64,000 nucleotides of DNA. Origin: Rugalucina vietnamica (lineage: Eukaryota; Mollusca; Bivalvia; Lucinida; Lucinidae). Positions 1 through 10,900 of the stretch are shown here, one piece after another (within the stretch, counting starts at the first letter, position 1; each line of letters opens with the position of its first letter). Position numbers and translations under genes: made by a program. Below the pieces are notes generated by a model. The model did not search any database. It was not told the DNA's origin and saw only the letters and a list, made by a program, of their open reading frames with translations. Where the stretch lies: the NCBI GenBank assembly GCA_964017185.1, contig OZ024884.1, positions 19,624,048 through 19,688,047 on the forward strand, in the 5' to 3' direction.

Positions 1-245
1 TTGCCATTGCTTACTTTTTGTGTGCCAGTTCTTTGCCATTGCTTACTTTTTGTGTGCCAGTTCTTTGCCATTGCTTACTTTTTGTGTGCCAGTTCTTTGT
101 CATTGCTTACTTTTTGTGTGCCAGTTCTTTGCCATTGCTTACTTTTTGTGTGCCAGTTCTTTGTCATAGCTTACTTTTTGTGTGCCAGTTCTTTGCCATT
201 GCTTACTTTTTCTGTGCCAGTTCTTTGTCATTGCTTACTTTTTTT
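1..245. repeat. 33-bp tandem repeat, about 7.4 copies
   Basis: A 33-bp unit (ttgccattgcttactttttg followed by tgtgccagttctt) repeats head to tail from the left edge with few substitutions, mainly gcc/gtc. 33 is a multiple of three, so several frames stay open, but the translations are just the repeated unit. The array probably continues left of the window. Confidence 0.95.
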
Positions 246-907
246 TTCTCCTATTATCAAGCATCACGTTGTCAATGGCTTGAATATATGAAAAAACACC
301 ATATAAAAGCTAAATAATTCTACTCTTAGAGTCTATATAAACTGAAAATTAAGATAGCGAGATTAAAATTTTACCAGAATAAATTCTTTTGACCATAAAT
401 GCCCACCTCTACGCCCTCAGTGTAAAATGTCAAACATCTAGGGTTGAGACTAATTCCTAATAATGGGAATACGGAAAGCATTTCTAGAGTCAGTCCCTTT
501 AATAATAAAAGAGACAAAATGCTCATTACTACTCTATTTTACTACTCAACACTCATCGGAAAAGATACTCCTTTTTAAGTGGGTGGTTAATTCTGAATTT
601 ACATAGTGACGGACTACCAATATAGTCATTTCTGGTATTGAAAAAGACCATTCAGTGATGTTATCATGACTTGTTATCGTTGAACTCGGTGAGCGTGTGA
701 ACATAATTTATCAAGACTCGAAGAGAAGTGAATGAAAATCATTTTGTTGGAGTGACGGATTAAAAGAATTTCCAGGGAAAAGAAGAATATTACCATTAAC
801 AGATTCTGGAGCAAATCAAAGGTATGTGTCATTTTTTCAATAATAATTAGATACAAGAAAGAAAATGTGTGATATTATACTTTCAACTTTGTTAAAATTG
901 AATAATT

Positions 908-948
<41 letters not shown>

Positions 949-1013
949 GATGATGATGATATAATATTTTTCACTACTCCTTTTCACTATATGCTATATA
1001 TTCAATTGAAATT

Positions 1014-1048
<35 letters not shown>

Positions 1049-2105
1049 TTCTTTCGTTCTCTTAACATATGAACATTTGACACACATTTTTGTGTGTTTG
1101 TGAATTTCAAATTTTGTATATACGTATGTGTTAATTCTAATTTATTTCAATCTACCTGACTTTTACAATACCATAATACTCAGGCCAGGGGCATTCAATT
1201 TTGCAGCAAACTGAGCATTTCGTTTAAAAGAATTTTTATATTTCCGATTTTGTTGCTATTTATTTTTTTTTATTTTCTGTTTTATTTAAAAAAAAAAAAA
1301 TAAATAAATAAAAAAATAAAATGAAATAAAATTTAAGGAAGGTGGGAGAAATGCTTGTGATAATCTGTTTTTGGGTGGGGTTATGTTTTTCTTGTACATT
1401 CTTCATTTTTCCTTGTTTATTCCCTTACCTGCTACATTTTGTCGTTTGCTAGGTACATACATACGCAGACATTTTTTCACGTTTAAAAACATCAGTAATA
1501 TCACCAGATACGATGTTTAAGTGGAAATTTTTTACTATTAAGATATAATTCACACCCAAATAACATACAGACAAAACTCTGCTGTTCACTTTGTTAAGTA
1601 TGTATTTACATTTTCAATTAGTTTTCAAATTTTTATTGACTCATTTTTATGAAAAACACACACTTAATGCACGGGATAAGAGGCAGTATTGTATGCTAAC
1701 AAATGTAAATTGATTTTACTTTCTGAGAATGTTTATTTTATTCTGAAATATGTATCTGAAATACTTAAGGCAATTTTTCACTGTTTTCTGTCAAAGCTGT
1801 ATATTGGCACAGGTGTTATTTTTGAAATTTTTGGGTTTTGCTCTTCAAGATATTCTCGAGAAATCGAATACAATGAATGCAAAAACATACGTCATACGTT
1901 CTAGTGGAAAACTTAGAAAAGTACAAGTAGGCAATGGTCAGGAAATGGCACAGTCAGAAAGAAATTCATTTGAAACATGCTTTATACAGATCCTACATGT
2001 ATTTGCACTAATATACGCGTTTTACTAACCGTCTAGAGGCGGTTTAACTAATCTTGTTTACTATGTTACCGTTGTTTCTTCATTCATTACTATGTTACTA
2101 TGTTA

Positions 2106-2167
<62 letters not shown>

Positions 2168-2185
2168 ATCCTATATTAATCCTAC
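246..2185. other. gene-free stretch with simple repeats
   Basis: I see no supported gene. It holds a (GAT)n tract at about 909-948, a (TTTA)n tract at about 1015-1050, an A/T foldback at about 1260-1330 and a long poly-T followed by (ATT)n at about 2107-2166. The open frame over the GAT tract only encodes poly-Asp and is not taken as a gene. Confidence 0.7.
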
Positions 2186-2616
2186 AGCTTTATTCTGATT
2201 CTTTTGAAACTTTACAGATGTCTTGACAATGCTTGAAGATGTGCATGTGGTTTGAACATAATTCTCAGACTAATTTTTAACACTGCTTGTTTGCAATTTG
2301 AACTTAATCATTTTTCGGGTATTTTGACAATGAAAGTGAATGAACAGTTGGTACTTTGTATGCGCACCTCCTTCTACAGTTTTATTCCGATTCATTGAAA
2401 CTTTACAGATGTCTTCGCAATTCTGAAAATGTGCATGTGATTTGGATATAATTCTCAGATTATTTTTTGACACTTTTTTCGCAATTTGAACTTAGTCTTT
2501 TTTCGGGCATATTGACAATGAAAGTGAATGTACAGTGGATTCATGTTCCTTGTGTGCGCAACTACTCCATTCCGATTCTTTTGAAACTTTACAGATGTCT
2601 TATATATTATAGCCAT
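2186..2616. repeat. tandem repeat of about 190 bp, 2.4 copies
   Basis: The phrase gaaactttacagatgtctt recurs near 2205, 2397 and 2587, with shared text between (atgtgcatgtg, ttctcaga, acaatgaaagtgaatg). The spacing is roughly 190 bp. It resembles the inside of the tandem-unit repeats seen further right and may be an older relative. Confidence 0.7.
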
Positions 2617-2739
2617 GGCGTCGGTACGTCCTACGTGGTCAACCCGTCTGCCATCGTCCATCCACCAACCCAAGCTCTAAAACGTTAATATTTGCTGCAA
2701 GCACATGAATTTTAATTGGTGAACTGATGGTGGAAACTT

Positions 2740-3052
2740 GCAGGATATGTGCAAATGGACAGAAGGTCCACGGTCATAAATATAATACCAGGTTTGGTTG
2801 CCCCTGTCCTGCGGGTCAAAATTCCATGCCGTATATGGTCATAAACTTCAAATATATCACTGGAACGGTTTTGCCAACAAAGTCAAGTATTCTTCTCCGG
2901 AACCCAAAGTCCGATTATTTTTAAACTTGGCATGCATCATAAGGGATTCAAAGTTCATATAAATCATGACCTTATGATGACCTTGACCTATTTTACACCA
3001 AGGTCAAGCGACCACAGGTCGGGTGAGTGTTTCAGGACCCATGGTTATCTGG
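2740..3052 (+). mobile_element. truncated 3' end of the GTCACATGACC Helitron-like family
   Basis: It carries the family's atgaccttgacctattttac segment, then gggtgagtgtttcaggaccc and an end at atctgg followed by T. This matches the 3' end of the full copy at 28515-30952 (inverted-repeat remnant, short hairpin, CTGG then host T). The left boundary is not clear. Confidence 0.55.
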
Positions 3053-3289
3053 TTCAAAGTATTGTTTTAGCACTTTCTATTTGCTTTCATCATAATTTAC
3101 AAACGTCGTAATTGCGAATCTTAAAATAATGCCACATGGCATGAATGTACACGTGCTTTTGTACTAATTACATGTATTTGCAACCAAACATCGGCAATTT
3201 TAGAAATATTGGTACCAGTGGCAAAACCTAAGACGCTGTTAATAAGGCCTGGAACTATGTGAACTGGCGCCCCTGAACGAAATGACCAA

Positions 3290-3487
3290 CTAAAAAAAAA
3301 AAATATATTTTTTTCCTGGGCGACACCAGTACTATAGAAGGTTGTTTTTTGAGGTTGTTTTTGTGGGTTTGTTGTTCCGGGAGCACCCGAAGGCTCAACC
3401 GGGAGGAGGTTTTTGGAGAAGCCCGGGATCGAACCTGCGACCCCTGGTTTACAAGGCGAGTGACTTAACCACTGCACCACGGAGGGC
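3290..3487 (-). mobile_element. tRNA-Thr-derived SINE
   Basis: Read on the minus strand it starts with a tRNA-like head: an A-box-like tggtgcagtgg (3469-3479), an anticodon-like cttgtaaacc and a perfect B box ggttcgatcc (complement of 3426-3435). The body then runs to an A/T-rich tail near 3290. The head resembles tRNA-Thr(UGU). The 3' side of the acceptor stem does not pair with the 5' gccctcc, so this is not a functional tRNA. Confidence 0.75.
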
Positions 3488-4700
3488 ACGTGTTGACCAG
3501 CCCAAAGTGATGACCCTATCTCCGGAGTGCGTTCCCATTCTTATGTATAGTGTCAACAACATGTACAAATATGGAAATTTGGAAAATATCTTAATCATGT
3601 AAAATAGATGACTTAGTTGCTCTTCAGATTTCACTATTTGCGTGTTTAAACAAAATTTATTCCCTTCCAAGTTCAATTGTCCGAAACCACAAATTCTTTC
3701 CGCCATTGTAATTTTACTTTGATCTTTTTAGCTTTTCTTCCTTTTTTCCCTAACTAAATCTAAACTGTATGAGGCATATTATTAATTTTAAATACCACCG
3801 CAACTAAAAAGACTAACGCTAATAAACAGATGTTTAGATATGAAAAATAATATGTTTTAAATATGTTCAAACTGTGAGACGTACAAATTATCCAGTTTGC
3901 ATTATGAAAAATTTAATATCTTCATTCTACCGAAAGGGGGATAGTCCATAGTATAAATATTAACCAAATATTAATGAAAAATTATCTGCATGAGTAGATA
4001 AAACTTTAAGGGGTTAATATAGTTAAGAGGGTTCTCCACTTTAGCATGAATTGATGATCTTGCTTGAATGGGATTCTCTCGTCTAATCGGAAATTGAAAA
4101 TCTTCAAAATTCTTAAAGAAATTCAAACCTACATTTTTACATGAATTCCTATGGCAATCGAAAATCGGCGAGTTTGACTGAGTAGGAACTTGCGCGATTG
4201 TGTACATGACTTGCTGAAGTACAAGAGCATTTCAGATTCTGGCAAAGAAAACATTTAAGTACTTCAAATTTTGCAGTATCTGGTGTACCTCTAGGTACGA
4301 AACATTTAAATGGTTAAAACAGTGATCATGACATGGCACAATCAGAAAAAATTCTCACTCCAAGTGCTCAGTGTGCACACTATTTTCGGGGATAACATAA
4401 GTGTGCGCTTACTGAATATAAGCGGTTTACACGAGACGAATACGATTCGTGTCATAAAATGTAACGTGAATATTATAAATGAGCATGCCTTTTGCAGATT
4501 AGTTCTCAGAATTGTCTATGACTGATAAGTTTTTCGTGTTTATTCTATTATCTTTTCACCTATCCTGTGTATTGTATATGTCCCTTGGCACCATGAGTTT
4601 GTAAAGATAAAACGAATTTTATGAATCAGTTATCATTTTTTTTTTATTAAGTGATAGACTTGTAATACCCAAGGTAGTAATAGAAACACCGAAAACACAT
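3488..4700. other. gene-free stretch
   Basis: No coding region, RNA gene or clear repeat could be supported here; the short open frames have no recognisable domain. Confidence 0.6.
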
Positions 4701-4970
4701 GAGCCGCCGCAGAAAACCAACATTTTTTGCATATGCGAAAACAAAAGACGCAGATCAGCTGTGTAGTAACTGCACAGCTGATCAGCGCCTTTGTTTTCGC
4801 TACACGGATGATACAATTCCTCCTCTACCCATACCCAAAATTTCAAGGTTGTAGCTTTCTTCAGTGGGTGTATAGACCGGTTTGTGTCTGTCCTGGTCGG
4901 AAACCCTAAAGACCGACTGGGATAACTGGATATGGATAACTGGATATAGGTTTTCTCGAGACGCGACTAG
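4701..4970 (+). mobile_element. MITE-A copy, degenerate right end
   Basis: It begins gagccgccgcagaaaacc, has the central palindrome in its cagctgtg/cacagctg variant, then the cgctacacggatgatac and cggtttgtgtctg segments. Before the right terminus (ttttctcgagacgcgac) the 14-bp phrase ggataactggatat is tandemly repeated, making this copy longer than the usual 234 bp. Confidence 0.8.
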
Positions 4971-5119
4971 TATGATTCCATTCTATCTTGGGGCGGTCGG
5001 TTTATGAATCATTTTCATTTTCTCGAAAAATAATTCTGGTAAACATGATTTAATTATGAGCCATACCGCGACAAAAGAAACATATCAGAGTGTGCTTCAA
5101 TGCAGCCGCACGCGTTTTC

Positions 5120-5170
5120 CGCACAGTTTTGCTGTCAGCAAATCATCAGTTTTGCTGTCAGCAAATCATA
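5120..5170. repeat. short tandem duplication
   Basis: The 23-bp phrase built on cagttttgctgtcagcaaat occurs twice in direct succession. Confidence 0.85.
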
Positions 5171-7586
5171 CAAATTGCGTTAAATTCTTAGAAGTTAACT
5201 AATAAATTTAGCATGTCGCCCCGGCCTTCCATTACAGTTCTTATGTAGACAGTCGCTGTGTCAAAGTCTTGCGGTTCGGTGCGGCTCATCATGGCTCGCT
5301 CAAAAGTAATAAAATCCGACTTAATGTACCTGTTGAATCAACGATTCATTAAACGTCTATTTAGCACGAAATTAATTCAAGATGTGGACAGAGAGACGTC
5401 ATTCGAAAACTCGTTTTCAACATTTCGATACCGAGCAAGACTTAACTTCGAAAACTGGACATGAGAGCGAAATGGCCATCTTTGACCGTACATAACATAC
5501 AGATGAAACAAAAAATGAGCTTTGACTGCAAGACTGAGTGTGCACATTTGTTAGAGAGGTACGGTGGCACAAGATAGACAATTTCTTGTATTAGATAAAG
5601 ATAGATTTGCCAAGCCATTTCCAACCAACTAACGATTCTTCTTAATCATGAAATTTGTTTTCCTGAAATGAGTGAAGATAAATATTCAAATAAATACGCA
5701 AGGGATAGTTTCTTTACTTTTGAAGCAGAAAATCGAAAGTAGTCAAAGTATTTAGTTTTTATGCTTTTGCATTGTTAAATTTTCTACTTTTTTTTCATGA
5801 TGGATCTCTTCGAATTTTAATAGCTCCAAAATACATAGCAGTATTCTTGAAAGCCAAAAAGGTCATACACTTTTTGGACCCAGACCACCATTGCAAGGCA
5901 TACTGAAATATATCACTTTTCGATGCTATATACTTGTAGTAAACGATTGAAATTTATTGCTTCTGATGTTCAATTACTATTCACAAAATATTAATATACT
6001 GGCATGATAAAAATCTGTCTTATTGTAATTATAATAATGTTTATCGGTGTGGTTTTCATGCAGGCAAACGGTAGCATACATAATAACCTAACGATCTTTC
6101 ATTAGTCCGAGCACCCACGCAGTATTTTTTCAGTATGGTGTTCGCGTGGGGTCAAAAACGTAAACATGCTGACATTATCATAGTGCTATATAGCCTAATG
6201 CATTATACCAATACATCATCTATTTTGCCACAGCACGACTCTTTTAAGATGCAGTAAATGAGGTGTGAAAATTAAAACACAATAAATATGGAATTTTCCA
6301 CGTGTTTTCAATTGAGGATCCATTTTTTTCATTGGGCGTATCAACCTGTACTAAGAACATTAATAATGTTAAAATTAGTTTGATGAAATGATATTATAAG
6401 TGATATTTTTATTGGTATAAAATTTAAATTGTCATTTATATATTTTGTGGCTGAATTATTGATATAGTTTATTGACTACAATTTGATAATGTGCTGATAA
6501 CTGGAAAATATGAAAAATAATTGAAAACTTGCAAATTAAAAAGTAAATGAAAATAATACATTCCTTACCAGGATACTGTTCGAAAGGTTAGATTTGTTGT
6601 TTGCAATTTAATTGCTGTTTTATAAGCATACTTTCTATATATATTGTTAATAGCAGATTTGTATTCAAATGTAAAACATTATATTAAATGTCTATTTACC
6701 CCCCCCCCAATCCACCCACACACTAACTGGACACGGCTAGTTTTACAGAAGAAGATTTATCTGCATTTTTCATCAAATTTTTGCTGATACATTGAACTTA
6801 TACAATAATACCATGCCAGAATAAATTTGTGTGGTCCAGTACAGACCATCTTGCTATAAGAAAGTGCACAAAACACATAATGTTCTGTAATTTTCTCTTT
6901 CATATTGTGTTTTCAGATCGCTTCAGGCCAAAGTTTACAACCCCGCGGACGATCTGTTCCACAAAAGCATTGAATACCCAACATTCCTCAAAACAGAAGA
7001 AGAACGGACATCAAAGAAAGCAAATTGTCTTATCTCGTGCGATAGGTCTTTTGTGGTATTTTTACCAAAAATGAATGAAAGTGGACAATTTTAAATGAAA
7101 AGGGCCAAAAGTCAAGCTGAATTGTCCATAGAGCATAATTAAAGTGGTTTTGAATGAAAACTTGGACGATTAAAGTTAATTCATAAAATGAAAGAGCGAT
7201 CTGCAGACACAATGCAAGTGCTCTCATTGGATGAAAGCTACGCATATTAACCTTAAAAAAAGATATTCATAAGTTTCAATAATTTATATTTAAATTGTTA
7301 TAGAATTACCCATTGGCTTGAGGCAGAAGATACCTGATAGTATACTTGTTTGGGCAAACAAAGAGAAAGTGTTCTTGGTTTTCAATAATCCTTTCAACGA
7401 AATAACACTTGAAATATCGGATATAGCTCTGATTATTCATTCACAAATTCAATCATGTAGGTATATTGCAGTGACATTTTGGTTAGAAATTGCATGATAA
7501 TTCCGTCACACCATATGGATATTTGTTAAACAGGCGTCTGATATAGCACTCTATAAGCTGCTGTGTGCAGTGTAGAGAGACTTTGG
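5171..7586. other. upstream region of Wnt10, no gene seen
   Basis: No exon of a neighbouring gene could be recognised; in particular no Wnt6-like exon is visible. A possible 3' splice site (gttaaacag) near 7535 could begin a 5' UTR exon of Wnt10. A poly-C tract lies near 6700. Confidence 0.5.
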
Positions 7587-7751
7587 ATGTATTCTGAAAG
7601 TTCGCGTTCATTTTCTGGAAACAATACGGTACATTTGTTCACTCAAGCTCTAATGGAAGGAACAATCATCACGGATACACCCTCGTTATGTAGAGGGGTA
7701 TTTGCTGGCTCAGAGTTGGCGGGAAATAGTCATAGGTCGCGAAAGGATGAT

Positions 7752-7990
7752 ATGTTAGAGTTTAGTATATTTTCAACTGACACTGGTTGTATGGAAATTC
7801 TAGAAGATGACGAGTCAAGAAGAACAACGTGTACATGTGACTTAAATTCAGGGAAACTACATCGCAATGAGAACGAAAGCGTCAAAACCGGAAGTAGAAC
7901 AAAAGAGTTATTCCGGTTTTGTGGCCACTTCCGGTCATTTGAATGGCGTCTGGTGTTATTCAGTTTCATGCTGCTCATACATGGGATAGG
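7752..7990 (+). CDS. Wnt10: Wnt10 exon 1 (signal sequence)
   Basis: The frame ends in a hydrophobic run [16 protein letters not shown] (about residues 65-80) and then a donor gtaagt at 7991. Two bases are left over and exon 2 supplies one, so the junction reads [14 protein letters not shown], as expected for a signal peptide joined to a Wnt10 mature end. In-frame ATGs lie at 7587, 7653 and 7752. The last gives 410 residues but leaves a polar stretch of about 64 residues before the hydrophobic core, which is long for a cleaved signal peptide. Confidence 0.75.
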
Positions 7991-10900
7991 GTAAGTTCAC
8001 TGTTGTTGCTTTGTCATTTCGTTTAATTTGACGCTTTACGTCCATGGTCAAACAGGTCATGTCGAGACGGTCAGATATGTTAGTCTAATCCATCGATGGA
8101 GGTTGCTGGTACTTGTCTATTTTTGATTCAGGCTAGCAGGTTATTATAGTTTTGCGTGCTTCAGACGTGAATTTAAACCCTCTATATTACATGTTACATT
8201 GTCTATAAAATGTTAGATCACGTTATGATAGATAAAACGCAGAATGCAAGTGGGTACGTCTATCTGAACCAGATCCCTGCCTCGAATTGGATCACAACTG
8301 AAATTTCAGATAAACATATGCATTATGTAGGCCTAATTTTAAAGTTCAGCTCATTCTCATAAGGCTACAATTAGGTTACCCTTATTGGACTTATTTCATC
8401 TACACAGGTTAAACATGCATATTAACATCGATTTGAAACATTAGTACAAAAGACTGAAACAAATTATGGGACAATATTGCTTTTTAAGTAGTCAAAAATG
8501 TTCAGCCCATTTTAGTTTTTCTAATTATTTTTAAGTCATCGGATATCGATGGGAATACCATTACAAATTTGTGGTCTTGATCTTTAAAACAGATAAATTT
8601 TTGACAAAGTAGAACAACCGCTGTCACATAATGGTCACGCCTTTCGAATAGGTAGTTCTGAAAATGAATACCGGTAATTATTGACCGTAATACCGGTAAT
8701 TAGTAACCTTAATTGTCTGTGTTCAATCGTTCAGGCTTTTCACTGCTCATTTGAATTAACTAGCCCAAGTTTAATTATAGGTCTATCGAAATTTAAGCAT
8801 TTCGTTAAAGATAAACGACGATTTTTCGTGTTATCTTGTCAGATAATCGTTCACAAAATACAAAAATCGTCAACTTACAACAAGCAAGATATGTTAAGAA
8901 ACCGTTAATTATTTCACACAAAACAGGAGAAAGTCTTAAAGATACCATGTTCGTTCTTGTAAACAAATAAAAAAACTGATATAAGTGACCAACACTTCAT
9001 GTCAATTCATGCACCGCACCTTCTTTTACAAAGTGTAACTAGATATATTGAACAAAAATCCCACTTGTGACACCAAAGTTTGTCACCTTCGCTCTTTGAG
9101 TGGTCCATAGGCATACAAGTACCCAACACGTACTGTTCTAACTTACTTCGTAAAAAGCATTTAGCCTGATATGAGTCACTCACTATCAAAGTCGGCTTCT
9201 GTAGTAAGTTAACAGTCTATGCATTTAAAATTATATAAACATATATAACAAATATGATCGTGTAAGAAACTGCATTGCGGAAAAATGGTTTTGTTTTAAA
9301 TCGAAGATATTGATGAAATCATAATGAACCAACAAACATTCCTTTTTACAACTTGTACCGAGTTCTATATAACAGCTATAATTACTCATATGAAAAATTC
9401 GATGTTCCTTCTTTTTGATCTCCAGTAACTTTCCCTATACAAAGACACACCCAGTGTTTTCCCGTCTCCTTACAATACTCAGTGGACAGAACACATAACC
9501 CTCTCTCGAATCTATGCGACTGGCAAATAAAGTAACAAGAATAGCTAAATTTAGACGTCATATAGCCGTTGATATCTAACGTTGGCGGATATATACACGA
9601 GATCATGTGATCATGACAGTCTCCAATGGCAACGACATCACGTGATTTTCTTCCGTTACGTGATTCTGCTCTGTTCATTAGAACCATTGTAACCAGAATC
9701 AACAAGGCGACACACTGTACATGATTACCTGTAAATCAATAGGTGTAATTCTTTTTCATACATTTGTAGTATGACTTTCTGTTTTTCCTTTGAAGTTTTT
9801 GTAAATCTACTCGGTACTTTCACTCTTACGTACACGAGTCATTATAAAAAATAATTGTTTGTGTTTGCCCCAGTCAACAATTTTTCACTGTCATGTCGGG
9901 ACAGAGCCATCGCTTCCTGGGTTTTAACCAATACTCTAGGGAGTTAATGCGTCTTGCTCAAGACACAACACGGTGACCCTTGTGTGGATCGAAACCCAGG
10001 ACCTCTCGATTCGGAGACTGCGCACTAATACTAGGCCCCCGCTTATGAATAAAATGGAACAATCCTTGACCCTGATGGTTTTCTCGCAAGCGCGAAGTCC
10101 GAGGTTTGTTTTCCCCTTGTATAATCTTATTCTCCTTATTTTTTTCGATTTGCGTTTATAGATTGCTTCATTTTTGATAATGACCCATATACATGTTGTA
10201 CATTAATCTTTGTGAATTACATAACGTATAGTTTAGTTTAATCATTAGCAATTCAATTTTTACAGGAAAAGAAAATTTTGCCACAATAATTCGTCGATAG
10301 AATTTGCTGTACTCACCCATTTCAATTTTCTGTCAAAGCATAATTAATTAGAGAGAAAGTGTTCAAAACATTTTTATGGTTACCTGATTTCATATATATG
10401 TTGAAACTTTGTGTCCAGATGTTTTGGAAATATTATCTGTATACACCTGTCAAGGTGTCATGTTTTCATGTTAAAAAGGCCGTTTTCAAACGATCTTTAT
10501 GCAGTTTCCATTGTTTTGTTGTTGTTTTTTTTCCGACAAATTTGCATCAACTGCAGACAGTAGAAAACGAGTGACGTAATTGAAACACGCACCCATCATT
10601 AAACCATAGATAATGTCGTCTATGTCGGATGTTAAAGACGAAGCTCACTTTCTAATAAAACGTCAGTTTCTAGTGCATGATAGTCACGGTTTTATCCGCC
10701 TATATACTTCTCGATGCATCTGTCCCGAACTGGGCTGGTTTCATAGCATGGCTGAGAAAAATGCTCTTATGTACTGGAAGGCTGGTCGACTGCAACCAGT
10801 TATAAAGAGACAGCTGAATGCATTTTACAGATCTATGCTTGATCGTCATATCTTATCAAGGCTGAAGATAAAGGAGTGATTTTACTGGCCCCAGAGGGAT

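Noticed and set aside
1-317. Two overlapping repetitive ORFs at the left edge
   Set aside because: A 33-bp tandem repeat keeps frames open; the protein would be only the repeated unit.
865-1065. Poly-Asp ORF
   Set aside because: It comes from a (GAT)n microsatellite followed by (TTTA)n.
3419-3487. A functional tRNA-Thr gene
   Set aside because: The 3' side of the acceptor stem does not pair with the 5' side, and a SINE body follows the B box.
10613-10879. 88-codon ORF in Wnt10 intron 1 as a gene
   Set aside because: ATG-started, but no recognisable domain, signal, splice context or conservation that I can judge.
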